Below, piece after piece: positions 9,301 to 17,142 of a stretch of DNA of 37,803 nucleotides. The stretch covers positions 1 to 37,803 of the forward strand of contig JAIEPU010000200.1 of NCBI GenBank assembly GCA_019748235.1, written 5' to 3'. The position numbers were made by a program, and so were the translations under genes. Source of the DNA: a bacterium (GTDB taxonomy: Bacteria; Planctomycetota; Planctomycetia; Kolteriales; Kolteriaceae). Position 1 is the stretch's first letter. Every line of letters starts with the position of its first letter. The notes beneath the pieces are model-generated. The model was not told the DNA's origin. It worked only from the letters and a program-made list of their open reading frames with translations, and did not search any database.

Positions 9301-10338
9301 GTCCCAATACGTCCTGAGCGTTTCCTCGAGCCCGTCAGCATCGTTATCAACCGCAAAGTGAATTCGGCCGTCGTATCCGAGCAGCCATAGCCGACCTTTG
9401 TCGTCATAGGCCAAATCGTTGACGTTCGTGACCTTAAGTGGAAGCTCATGCACGTTGAAGCCCGGCGTCAACATTTGGAAGGGCTGTGCCGCCTCAAACT
9501 TAGCGGAAAGAAGCGAAGCATACTTCTCGTGTAGATATTGCTCGACTGTTTCTCGCTCACTGTCGGTCAACGAACGTCCGTAGATCAACAACTCCGCAAG
9601 GTCGGATTCACCAAATCCTTGCACGTACGCCGGTCCAGGTTCATTGCGATAAAGCCGTGCTCCTAAAACCAATTGATCGAGATGAAGCGCCGATTTCGAC
9701 CATGTTCTCTCCGCAACGGGCTTCCCATCAACGAATGATCGAATACGCCCCGCCGGGTCGAATTGAATCGTGACGAGATGAAACTGGCCGAACGGTCGTG
9801 GTACGTCGGTGAGATTCTGCACTCCGCCAGCGCCGGCACCCTCGACATTCAGAAAGTTCCAATCAGGACTTCCTAAGAAGCCGAGATCGATGTTGAAGCC
9901 GGTCACGTAGTCGTTTTGCGCTTTTGCCGCGCCTGCCGCGATACCTCGAAATACACAAGCATTCGAACGGGGACGAATCACGAACGAGATCGTCAACTCT
10001 TTCGTCTCTCCCGGTCCGTCCACGATGAGATGATCATCAACTCCATCGAATCGAACGGAGGAGAACGTTCGATCGGCGACGGTCTCAGCGAGTATTTGGG
10101 GACGCTCGTCGATTCGTTGGGTGCGGGCATTACGCCCCTTGCCGCTCCCGTCCGGCCAAGCATTGACGAATTGACCATCCAACGATTTGGGTTGCTGAGA
10201 CAGTGTCGATCCGTCGTACCAGGCTTCTAGGCCATCAGTCACCGTGAGTTTCTTATCTCCCCAAGATTCAGCGCACCGCCCTTGCGAACTGAAGAGGGCG
10301 ACGATGAATAGGGTGCAAGAAACGAGATGTCGAATCAT
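6388..10338 (-). CDS. Giant secreted LamG / PVC dehydrogenase propeller / cytochrome c / ThuA protein
   Basis: A 1316-residue exported protein. It starts with a signal peptide (MIRHLVSCTLFIVALFSSQG, cut near CAES). Next come a LamG-like jelly roll (about 30-270, GLEAWYDGSTL and FDGVDDHLIVDG), a PVC-type membrane-bound dehydrogenase propeller (about 290-610), a linker, a heme-binding domain of the Pirellula/Verrucomicrobium type with CAACH at 931-935, and a ThuA-like glutamine-amidotransferase fold (about 1087-1310; MLFYCWNHDW, GGGLVMIHSAS). Such proteins are plentiful in planctomycetes and are thought to bind or oxidise polysaccharide-derived sugars, passing electrons to the heme. ATG 10338 is chosen over the GTG at 10377 because it places the signal peptide at the N-terminus; GGGAAAG lies upstream. 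It is 63 bases downstream of meaB, but no functional link is evident. Confidence 0.88.
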   Translation of the reverse strand: MIRHLVSCTLFIVALFSSQGRCAESWGDKKLTVTDGLEAWYDGSTLSQQPKSLDGQFVNAWPDGSGKGRNARTQRIDERPQILAETVADRTFSSVRFDGVDDHLIVDGPGETKELTISFVIRPRSNACVFRGIAAGAAKAQNDYVTGFNIDLGFLGSPDWNFLNVEGAGAGGVQNLTDVPRPFGQFHLVTIQFDPAGRIRSFVDGKPVAERTWSKSALHLDQLVLGARLYRNEPGPAYVQGFGESDLAELLIYGRSLTDSERETVEQYLHEKYASLLSAKFEAAQPFQMLTPGFNVHELPLKVTNVNDLAYDDKGRLWLLGYDGRIHFAVDNDADGLEETLRTYWDKPTIRGPISMLVRPDGIYVGSVGKISRIEDHDQDGKGDHETIIATDWEAPRNYSGGVDCMGIAFDRENNLYFALGCSDFTNAYLVKDGKSDFTLKSPRGSVVRQSPDGKRSIVASGVRFGVAMAFNRMGDLFATDQEGETWLPGGNPLDELIHVEQGKYYGFPPRHPQYLPDVFDEPATATYGPQHQSTCGLTFNEASQEHASFGPSFWEGDAIISGYSRGKVWRTKLAKSALGYVSHTDLIASARMLIVDSIVSPSGELVVSAHSGQPDWGRGPTGPGTLFKVTYAKKETPQPVLAWAASPVEVRVAFDRAIPKDWIDEASIEFGAHVRAGDRFELHRPGYESVRRQTLTPRYPLRVREIAIDQDGRTLVLSTDSHSVQARYALTLKLKTADGAPKETIDLDYSLSGIEVRNHDTDEVAKVDGWIPHLDPVVFKQITTGSNVVDWLSVAAGPTKSRSFRTTLQPWIGEGEIVFSATSPFRLHANQQSAKVVKNGDGRWTSDFSFTQAVPIEVFSDGPMLPADLTVSFLPKRDPKPRPVPLEAFRLPWSSDKEAPREPAVVAAPEVVEGDWYRGTKLFFSSDVQCAACHKKGAEGGTIGPDLSNLNHRDVGSVRRDIVEPSAAINPDFAPLTVLLASGEVVSGLVRPKGKDQLILFDSNAKERLIESADVEEFKSGQVSIMPAGYGEKLGAVAMRDLLTFLTQPEPKPPASAEGKLPPLRTKAEVEALLTAVPYDPKSSPRPLNIVLVAGPKDHDPGEHDYPIWQRRWKELLAKSPNVRVSTAFGWPEQSHFDFADVMLFYCWNHDWTREKYEHFARYFARGGGLVMIHSASIADKEPAALAEWTGLSYHFGPSKFRHGPISLDITKHDSPITRGLQKIEFLDESYWGTTGEPSRVSVLGASVEEGQAHPILWTYERDQGRTFVSVMGHYNWTFDDPIFRAILLRGVAWAAREQEGRFNSIVTDGVNFKE

Positions 10339-10401
10339 CGTGCTTTCCCGCGAGAGTATCGATCGATGGGATGACACTACGGTACACGAGAATGACGCGG
10401 A

Positions 10402-11361
10402 TTAGGTAGCGGAATCATGGGCGAGCTGCTTGATAAGTCGGCGTGACAATTCGTTTTCATCGACTCCCCCCGCTTCCATTTCCTCCACTAATCGATGAAC
10501 GGAAGGATCACGATCCACGGCATTCTCAAAAAGTCGGCGAAGTTCTCGCTGAGCGGCGGCGAGAAGTCGGCGAGCCGGTCCAAACCGAGGATGATGCGAG
10601 CCGCGCTCGGCCGTGTCGGCCACTGTCTTCCACAGCTCCGCGACACCCTCGTTCTTTGTCGCGATCGTCCTAACGATGGGAGGAGCCGTTTCCGGCGATA
10701 GCTCGAAGATTGCGCGAAGTCCCGCGACCGCGAAGTCGGTGCCGGGAAGATCCGCTTTGTTCAAGGCAATGACGTCCGCCGCTTCCATCTGCCCCGCTTT
10801 TTCCCACTGGATATCGTCACCTCCCGCGGGGGTGAGAACGAGGACTAAGAGATCGACCATATCCCGGACGGCAAGCTGATCCTGACCCGAGCCCACAGTC
10901 TCGATGATGATGACTTGAAAGCCAAAGGCCTCCATCAAGCGAATGACGTCCGGCGTACTTTCTGACAAGCCTCCAGCGGCACCGCGAGACGAAAAACTTC
11001 GGATGAAGACACCGGTATCGGCGGGATCGTAATCCATTCGAACGCGGTCACCGAGTAAGGCTCCGCCGGTAAAGGGGCTGGCGGGGTCCGTTGCCAAAAC
11101 CCCGACGGACTTTCCCTCTCGACGCAAATGACCGACAAGGGCGGCCGTCAGGCTGCTCTTTCCGGCGCCGGGTGATCCGGTCAATCCAATGACCAATGAT
11201 TTACCTGGATGATGGACGGGTAAGTGAGAGCGAACTTCATCGACGAATTCACCATTCTCGACGCGGCTGATCAATCGCGCGAGCGCACGGCGTTCTCCCT
11301 CTTTCAGACGACCCAGCAAATCGGTGAACTCAGCGGCCTTGTCCAACGGACACCTACTCAC
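10402..11361 (-). CDS. meaB: MeaB-type GTPase chaperone of B12-dependent acyl-CoA mutase
   Basis: A 319-residue G3E-family GTPase. The Walker A is GSPGAGKSS (62-70), followed by the switch region with IETVGSGQDQLAVRDMVD and the base-recognition motif NKAD (ALNKADLPG). MeaB proteins gate delivery of adenosylcobalamin to the mutase and eject damaged cofactor. It starts with GTG 11361 and overlaps the B12-subunit stop by four bases (GTGA), so the two are translationally coupled. Length and motifs are normal. Its substrate-side partner is the mutase encoded at 11855-13510, whose active-site residues point to isobutyryl-CoA rather than methylmalonyl-CoA. Confidence 0.95.
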   Translation of the reverse strand: MSRCPLDKAAEFTDLLGRLKEGERRALARLISRVENGEFVDEVRSHLPVHHPGKSLVIGLTGSPGAGKSSLTAALVGHLRREGKSVGVLATDPASPFTGGALLGDRVRMDYDPADTGVFIRSFSSRGAAGGLSESTPDVIRLMEAFGFQVIIIETVGSGQDQLAVRDMVDLLVLVLTPAGGDDIQWEKAGQMEAADVIALNKADLPGTDFAVAGLRAIFELSPETAPPIVRTIATKNEGVAELWKTVADTAERGSHHPRFGPARRLLAAAQRELRRLFENAVDRDPSVHRLVEEMEAGGVDENELSRRLIKQLAHDSAT

Positions 11362-11771
11362 TTCCCCGAAAGCTTCGCCGGAACGCGGGAATGAATGAAT
11401 TCAACGATCGAATCGAGCGATGATCCGGGAATGAAAACGGAACCGACTCCCATGTCCAATAGCTTCGGCACGTCTTCATCAGGAATGATGCCGCCGACGA
11501 CGAGGAGAACGTCACTTAGCCCTTCCTTCTTCAAGAGATCGATCAGGATAGGAACGAGCGTCATGTGCGCGCCGGAAAGAATACTGATTCCGAGTACGTC
11601 GGCATCTTCATCCGCGACGGCCCGGATTACTCGGTCGGGCGTCTGCCAAAGCCCGGTATAGATGACTTCCATGCCGGCATCGCGAAGCGCTCGAGCGACA
11701 ACCTTCACTCCTCGGTCGTGCCCGTCCAGGCCGACTTTCGAGAGGACAACACGCGGGGGGCGTGGAGACAT
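11358..11771 (-). CDS. B12-binding small subunit of acyl-CoA mutase
   Basis: A 137-residue cobalamin-binding domain. The signature DGHDRG (16-21) supplies the His that coordinates cobalt; SILSGAH and VVGGIIPDEDVPKLLDMGV complete the Rossmann-type B12 fold. Its size matches the separate small subunit of isobutyryl-CoA-type and split methylmalonyl-CoA mutases, not the fused form. ATG 11771 has GAGG five bases upstream; an in-frame GTG at 11777 is also possible. It lies 83 bases after the large-subunit stop, with a palindrome in the gap, and overlaps meaB by GTGA. Confidence 0.93.
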   Translation of the reverse strand: MSPRPPRVVLSKVGLDGHDRGVKVVARALRDAGMEVIYTGLWQTPDRVIRAVADEDADVLGISILSGAHMTLVPILIDLLKKEGLSDVLLVVGGIIPDEDVPKLLDMGVGSVFIPGSSLDSIVEFIHSRVPAKLSGK

Positions 11772-11796
11772 CGACACCTCAACTCATCTTTCATCT

Positions 11797-11814
11797 GTGA
11801 CAGTTGAATGTCAC
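11797..11814. promoter_or_regulatory. Perfect interrupted palindrome between mutase subunit genes
   Basis: GTGACA and TGTCAC flank a six-base spacer, giving an 18-base dyad in the 83-base gap between the large-subunit stop and the small-subunit start. It ends 26 bases before the ATG at 11771. No T-run follows on the - strand, so a strong terminator is unlikely. It could be an operator for a dimeric regulator or an RNA hairpin that adjusts the subunit ratio. The role is not shown by the sequence. Confidence 0.4.
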
Positions 11815-11854
11815 GTTGACGTCGCAACATCCGGTCAAGCGAACAAAACCACCG

Positions 11855-13510
11855 TTAACCCCCTGGAACTCCGGGGTAGCGCCCAAAGACATCCGCGAGT
11901 GCGTTTGTCAATTCACCGACGCTCGCCCGCTCGCGAGTCGCTTCGATGAGGGCCGGCATGACATTTTCGCCGTTAGCGGCAGCCTGACGAACTCGCTCGA
12001 GACATTGATTCAAACGTTCCGAATTGCGTTCGGCCTTTCGCTGCTTCAGTCGCTCGACCTGCATGTGCTCGGTGGCGAGATCTACTTTCAAGATGTCGAC
12101 AGACGGAGCCGAGTCATCGATGAAGTCGTTCACACCGACGATGATCCGCTCTTTGCGATCGACCTCGCGCTGGTAACGATAAGCGGAGTCAGCAATCACA
12201 CGGCGGAAGTACCCGGTTTCGATAGCCTTCATCACTCCGCCTAGCTTGTCGATATGCTCGAAAATGCTCTCGGCCGCTTCCTCCATTCGATCCGTCAAGG
12301 ATTCAATGAAGTAACTACCGCCAAGAGGATCGACCGTGTTGGCTGCTCCAGTCTCGAAGGCGAGAACTTGTTGCGTACGGAGGGCAAGAGTCACGGCATG
12401 CTCGCTGGGCAGCGCCAGTGTCTCATCCATGCTATTGGTGTGAAGGGATTGGCATCCTCCCAGCACGGCCGCCATTGCTTGGTAGGAGACGCGCATCAGG
12501 TTCACGTGCGGCTGCTGGGCTTGAAGCGCTGAGCCGGCGGTTTGCGCATGGAAGCGGAGCTTCATCGAGGCTTCGCTTTTGGCCCCGTACCGGTCTCGCA
12601 TACGCTTCGCCCAGATTCGCCGAGCCGCGCGATATTTCGCTATTTCCTCGAAGAAGTCATTATGAGCGATGAAGAAGAAGGAGAGACGTGGAGCGAATTC
12701 ATCGATCGACAATCCGCGAGCCAACGACTGCTCGACATATTCGAAGCCATCGGCCAGCGTGAAGGCGAGTTCCTCGATCGCGTTCGCGCCCGCTTCGCGA
12801 ATATGATAACCGCTGATAGAAACCGGATTGAACTTCGGAGCATGATTGGCACAGAACTCGATCGTATCCGTGACAAGTCTGACGGACTCAGCTGGCGGGA
12901 AGACGAACTCGTTTTGAGCGTGGAATTCCTTCAAAATGTCGTTCTGGCATGTTCCGCGAACACGTTCCCAAGGGACCCCCTGCCGCTCCGCCACGACGAA
13001 GTAAAAGGCAAGGACGATGGCTGCCGGAGCGTTGATCGTCATCGAGGTCGAAACCTGGTTCAGGTCGAGCCCCTCGAAGATGCGCTCCATGTCATCGATG
13101 GTATCGACCGCAACCCCGAGCCGACCGACTTCGCCAATCGCGCGAGCGTCATCACTGTCGACCCCCATCAACGTCGGCAAGTCGAATGCGACCGACAGGT
13201 CGCGCTGCCCTTTAGAAAAAAGGAAGCGGTATCGTTCGTTGGTATCTTCCGCCGTTCCGAATCCGGCGAATTGCCGCATCGTCCAGAGACGACCTCGGTA
13301 CATGTTCGGGTGAACGCCGCGAGTGAATGGATATTGTCCCGGATAACCAAGACTTTCCTCAGGGTCGAACTCGGCGAGATCCTCGGGCGAATAGAGCCCC
13401 TTGATCTTCTCACCGCTGATCGAATCAAAGGTCACGGTAGGTCGAACGGGCGCGCGAGCGAATTCCTCTTCCCACCGTTCCCGTTCGGCTTCGGTCGTTT
13501 TACCGGCCAT
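11855..13510 (-). CDS. B12-dependent acyl-CoA mutase large subunit, isobutyryl-CoA mutase-like
   Basis: A 551-residue catalytic (TIM-barrel) subunit of the methylmalonyl-CoA mutase superfamily without its own B12 domain. Motifs include YPFTRGVHPNMYRGRLWTMRQ, LSVAFDLPTLMG, GTCQNDILKEFHAQNEFVFPP and HTNSMDETLALPSEHA. In methylmalonyl-CoA mutase, Tyr89 and Arg207 hold the substrate carboxylate; the equivalents here are Phe81 and Gln199, as in isobutyryl-CoA mutase (Phe80/Gln198 in IcmA). It therefore probably interconverts isobutyryl-CoA and butyryl-CoA. ATG 13510 follows GGGGAG closely and is preferred to the upstream in-frame start at 13540, which adds atypical residues. It lies 72 bases after the thiolase gene. 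A relaxed or different branched acyl-CoA substrate is the main alternative. Confidence 0.93.
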   Translation of the reverse strand: MAGKTTEAERERWEEEFARAPVRPTVTFDSISGEKIKGLYSPEDLAEFDPEESLGYPGQYPFTRGVHPNMYRGRLWTMRQFAGFGTAEDTNERYRFLFSKGQRDLSVAFDLPTLMGVDSDDARAIGEVGRLGVAVDTIDDMERIFEGLDLNQVSTSMTINAPAAIVLAFYFVVAERQGVPWERVRGTCQNDILKEFHAQNEFVFPPAESVRLVTDTIEFCANHAPKFNPVSISGYHIREAGANAIEELAFTLADGFEYVEQSLARGLSIDEFAPRLSFFFIAHNDFFEEIAKYRAARRIWAKRMRDRYGAKSEASMKLRFHAQTAGSALQAQQPHVNLMRVSYQAMAAVLGGCQSLHTNSMDETLALPSEHAVTLALRTQQVLAFETGAANTVDPLGGSYFIESLTDRMEEAAESIFEHIDKLGGVMKAIETGYFRRVIADSAYRYQREVDRKERIIVGVNDFIDDSAPSVDILKVDLATEHMQVERLKQRKAERNSERLNQCLERVRQAAANGENVMPALIEATRERASVGELTNALADVFGRYPGVPGG

Positions 13511-13582
13511 GCGCTCCCCCGATTTCGACTGACGACACAACTCGCGAATGAAAGGCGAGGAGTCTCCCGAGCGTGTTTTGAA

Positions 13583-14761
13583 TCACTCTCGTTCGATAGC
13601 GACCGCGACTGCCTCACCACCCCCGAGGCAGAGGGACGCCACTCCTCGTTTAGCTCCTCGACTCTGCATCGCATAGACGAGCGATACTAAGATGCGTGCG
13701 CCGCTGGCTCCGATCGGATGCCCAACGGCAATACCGCCTCCGTTCACGTTCACCTTGTCGCGCGGCACTTCGAGCTTGCGAATGCAGGCGACCATTTGCG
13801 ATGCGAATGCCTCGTTGATCTCGAACAGATCGACACTTTCCTTTTTCCAGCCCGCTCGCTCGATCGCTCGCTCCACCGCGAATGCGGGAGCAATGAACAA
13901 GTCCTTGGGCTCCGCGGAAAAAGTCGCCTGGGAAGCAATTCTGGCGACCGCCTTCTTCCTCTGCGCGGCGGCGTATTCTTCGCTCGCGACGACGAGCGCG
14001 GCAGCACCGTCGCTGAGCGTTGACGCATTGCCTGCCGTCACGCTTCCCTCACTCTTGAACGCCGCACGAAGTTTCGCAAGCGTCTCTTTCGTCGTTTCGG
14101 CGCGGACCCCTTCATCGGACGAGACGGTGACCGAATCCTTTTTCCCTTTGATCACGACAGGAGCGATCTCCGCATCGAACGCCTTTTGCGCCTGGGCGGC
14201 TGCCGCTCGCTGCTGACTCTCCGCGGAAAACTGATCCTGATCGGCTCGCGTGACGCCGTACTTGTCGGCGGTGTACTCCGCATGAAGTCCCATATGGCAG
14301 TTATCGAAGCCGCACCAAAGACCATCGTGGATCATCGAATCGACCATGGTCTGATTGCCGAACTTGACTCCCCCGCGCATCCCGCGCACGAGCATCGGCA
14401 CTTGGCTCATGACTTCCATGCCGCCGGCGATGATGAGCTTGGCATCCCCCGCGCGAATCGCCTGGTCCGCGAGCATCACTGCTTTGAGTCCGGAACCGCA
14501 TACCTTGTTTACCGTGACCGCACCAACAGACGAGGGCACGCCTCCCTTGATCGAAGCCTGGCGGGCCGGCGCCTGCCCAAGGCCCGCGGGCAGAACACAT
14601 CCCATGATCACTTCGTCCACTTCAGAAGCATTGATGCCGGCTCTTGCCACCGCCTCTCGAATCGCGACCGCGCCAAGTTCCGGCGTCGAGAGAGACGAAA
14701 GGGAACCGAGGAAACTTCCGATCGGCGTCCGAGCTGCAGAAAGTAGAACCGCGCGTGCCAT
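13583..14761 (-). CDS. Acetyl-CoA C-acetyltransferase (thiolase)
   Basis: A 392-residue biosynthetic-type thiolase, the exact usual length. The catalytic Cys88 is in NKVCGSG, His348 in GGGIAVGHPIGASGAR, and Cys378 in SLCLGGGEAVA; NEAFA is also present. It should condense two acetyl-CoA or cleave acetoacetyl-CoA or a 2-methyl homologue. The ATG at 14761 has GAGGAA 6-7 bases upstream and replaces a longer in-frame start at 14815 that adds non-conserved residues. It is the first gene of the thiolase-mutase-B12 subunit-MeaB set, which suggests a link between acetoacetyl/butyryl-CoA and isobutyryl-CoA metabolism. Confidence 0.95.
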   Translation of the reverse strand: MARAVLLSAARTPIGSFLGSLSSLSTPELGAVAIREAVARAGINASEVDEVIMGCVLPAGLGQAPARQASIKGGVPSSVGAVTVNKVCGSGLKAVMLADQAIRAGDAKLIIAGGMEVMSQVPMLVRGMRGGVKFGNQTMVDSMIHDGLWCGFDNCHMGLHAEYTADKYGVTRADQDQFSAESQQRAAAAQAQKAFDAEIAPVVIKGKKDSVTVSSDEGVRAETTKETLAKLRAAFKSEGSVTAGNASTLSDGAAALVVASEEYAAAQRKKAVARIASQATFSAEPKDLFIAPAFAVERAIERAGWKKESVDLFEINEAFASQMVACIRKLEVPRDKVNVNGGGIAVGHPIGASGARILVSLVYAMQSRGAKRGVASLCLGGGEAVAVAIERE

Positions 14762-14924
14762 GTCCAATTCCTCGCGTGATGCGAATGTTACCGAACAACT
14801 GACTTGATGATCCACTCGCCTGGGTCGCTCAAATCAAGTCCGACTGAAGGGTGCGTTTCTCTGTCGTCCCTAGTTCTATCGTACGGACCGAACAGCGATT
14901 CGCGATGCGTGCCCAGTGTCGTAA

Positions 14925-16862
14925 TTACTCTACGGAGCTTTGGGGTGAGTCGCAATCGAGGGAGGATATGTCCGAGACAATGTCGGAACGAGGACAAATA
15001 TCGACCACGATCGAGCTGTCCGCCGTGGAAACGGGTGAACTGCAAGCTGGGAAGAAGAGCCGAAAGGTGGTCCCTGCGTCGGGGGAACTTTCCACGTCGA
15101 TCCCTCCTCGGTGAGCGCGCATCACACCGAGAACGGCCGCCAGCCCAAGACCCCGCCCATCGCTTTTCGTCGAGAAAAAAGGCTCGAAAATGCGTGAAAG
15201 CGTCTCTTTATTCATACCGCAACCGCTGTCACGAACTTCGACCACCACGAACAATCCCGGCCGAAGTTCGCGACTGTAAATGAGGCGACGGATCTCATCG
15301 GTCGATGCCAGCGATACGACCTTGGCGATTAAGGAAATTCGGCCGCCTCTCGTTCCGATAGCGTCGGACGCATTTGATACGAGGTGCGTCAACATCTGAC
15401 TGAGTTGACTGGTATCTCCCTGAATCCGGGGGATATCCCGTTCGCATTCGAGATCGAGCGTGATGTTGCGGTGCAATGTCCATCGAAGGAAATCGATGGT
15501 TTCCTCTAAAAGGTTCTCGGTCGCGATCGGTCGCAAGGTCGAGATCGGTTGGCCAGAGTAGGTTTGCAATTGCTGAGTCAAATCGGCTGCGTTCTCACCG
15601 GCACGAAGAATGTAATCAGACAATCGACGTATCCGCGAATTAGGTTCGGCCTGATCCCGAATGAGAGCCGCATTCCCCATGATCCCCACCAACAGATTGT
15701 TGAAGTCGTGGGAGACTGTCCCTGCGAGGTACCCCAGACTTTCGAGCATCTGTGAGCGATGCATGGCTTGGACCAGTCGATCACGATTTTCCTCAAACTC
15801 AACTCGGTCGGTGATGTCAATCAATTGCAGCATTCTACCGAGATAATGAGAGGACTCTTGAATCCGCGAGACACGGATTTCGAATCGCCGCTGCCGCCCG
15901 CCCCACATGAGCTTGAGCGGCGGATGAGATGGTCCCTCCACCTCACCGATCGCGGGCAGGTGACTTACTTCTCGTAAGTAGGAAACGATAGCTGGGAAAG
16001 CCTCTCGAAGCGGAATACCCGCTTCGAAGGGTGCGGCGGATTGCAGACGTTCGGCTGAGCGATTGCGGTCAACGATTCGTTCCTCTTCATCGAGGACAAG
16101 TACGGGATCAAGCAATGCTTGAAACACCAGAGTGCTCGCCAAAGGTACGATATCGAACGCCCAATGATGCAAAAGAATCCAGGCCCCGATCATGGAACCG
16201 ATCGCCAAGCCGAAAGGGCTCAGATCAACGTCGCCGAAGGGGCGAAAACCGACCACATAAAGAAGGTTGAACAAGGCAGGAAAGAAGCCCGTTACCGTCA
16301 GAAGAATGATTCGTCGACGATAGGCTGGGGGGCTTTCGATTACAAAAATCGATAGATGCGCGATCCCGATCAGAATAAGGGAGTACCCATACACGAGGAC
16401 AAAAAGGAAAAGCGGTCCATACTCGACATGAAGGACAGGAAACGACCCAAGCCATCCAAGGTCGTTCATGCGCATTTCGACGGAGGTTCGTAACCCATTA
16501 ACCCAGGGATCAATGATCGCAAAGAGAGCGATCAGAACCGGACCGAAAGAAAGAGTTCGCACGATATTCGGAGTGACCCAACCATACCGCCGGCAATAGA
16601 CGCACGCGAAGACATACCAGCAAAGGGAACAAGTCGTCGAGAAAACGTACTGACAATTGGCAAAGAACAACTTTCCGGAAATCGACTCCGCGGCCTTCTC
16701 GCCAATGTTGGCGAGCATCCAACAGATCGCTCCCATCAGCAGGATTTGATACGCCCGTCCCCCTAACTTCTGAGGCAGCCGCCAAGAAACGGTCACCACG
16801 ATAAAAAGCATTGCCGCACAAAGAGCGATCGGCAACGCCATCGTGGTTTGAAATAAGCTCAT
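14925..16862 (-). CDS. Membrane sensor histidine kinase with 7TM N-terminus and PAS domain
   Basis: A 645-residue kinase. About seven hydrophobic segments lie in residues 1-240 and resemble the 7TM histidine-kinase input region. A PAS-like domain follows (about 245-355, VLVLDEEERIVDRNRSAERL). The phosphoacceptor His385 is in GTVSHDFNNLLVGIMG, an NtrB-like/HK4 motif, and the ATPase domain has an N-box (HLVSNASDAIG), DSGCGM and GRGLGLA. No receiver domain is fused and no response regulator gene is nearby, so it is an orphan. ATG 16862 has only a distant GAGG; a start at the second Met (residue 8) is possible. The signal sensed is unknown. Confidence 0.93.
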   Translation of the reverse strand: MSLFQTTMALPIALCAAMLFIVVTVSWRLPQKLGGRAYQILLMGAICWMLANIGEKAAESISGKLFFANCQYVFSTTCSLCWYVFACVYCRRYGWVTPNIVRTLSFGPVLIALFAIIDPWVNGLRTSVEMRMNDLGWLGSFPVLHVEYGPLFLFVLVYGYSLILIGIAHLSIFVIESPPAYRRRIILLTVTGFFPALFNLLYVVGFRPFGDVDLSPFGLAIGSMIGAWILLHHWAFDIVPLASTLVFQALLDPVLVLDEEERIVDRNRSAERLQSAAPFEAGIPLREAFPAIVSYLREVSHLPAIGEVEGPSHPPLKLMWGGRQRRFEIRVSRIQESSHYLGRMLQLIDITDRVEFEENRDRLVQAMHRSQMLESLGYLAGTVSHDFNNLLVGIMGNAALIRDQAEPNSRIRRLSDYILRAGENAADLTQQLQTYSGQPISTLRPIATENLLEETIDFLRWTLHRNITLDLECERDIPRIQGDTSQLSQMLTHLVSNASDAIGTRGGRISLIAKVVSLASTDEIRRLIYSRELRPGLFVVVEVRDSGCGMNKETLSRIFEPFFSTKSDGRGLGLAAVLGVMRAHRGGIDVESSPDAGTTFRLFFPACSSPVSTADSSIVVDICPRSDIVSDISSLDCDSPQSSVE

Positions 16863-17142
16863 CAGGTGATGGGTCCTCGTTTGCGTTATTCAGCAGGAGA
16901 CTCGTTTCTCTCCAAAACGAGCTGAATACAACGCATTACCGCATGAACTCATCCTCGCTTCACACCGCCGAGAGACGACGTCGACCGAGACGCTTTCGAT
17001 GCAGTCACCCCCGTAGACCGGCGGGAACGGGTAGTGGGATTGAACACTAACTCATCAAAACGAAAACGTTAAGTATTCTTACGAAGTAAATGATAGAAGG
17101 GAGATTAGGGATATCCCTTGGCTTATTCATGAGCATCATGCT
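16863..17142. other. Intergenic region with small palindromes
   Basis: The 280 bases upstream of the kinase gene hold no convincing gene. Three small dyads are visible: a TAAG/CTTA dyad near 17070-17086 in an A/T-rich patch, the 12-base perfect palindrome AGGGATATCCCT at 17107-17118, and GAGCAT-C-ATGCTC at 17131-17143 overlapping the stop of the propeller gene. The kinase promoter must lie here, but I see no clear -35/-10 pair. Confidence 0.35.

Noticed and set aside
12542..13690. Long open frame (382 codons) on the + strand opposite the mutase gene
   Set aside because: It lies wholly against the mutase and thiolase genes, has no family resemblance and reflects the GC-rich antisense of a strongly conserved gene.
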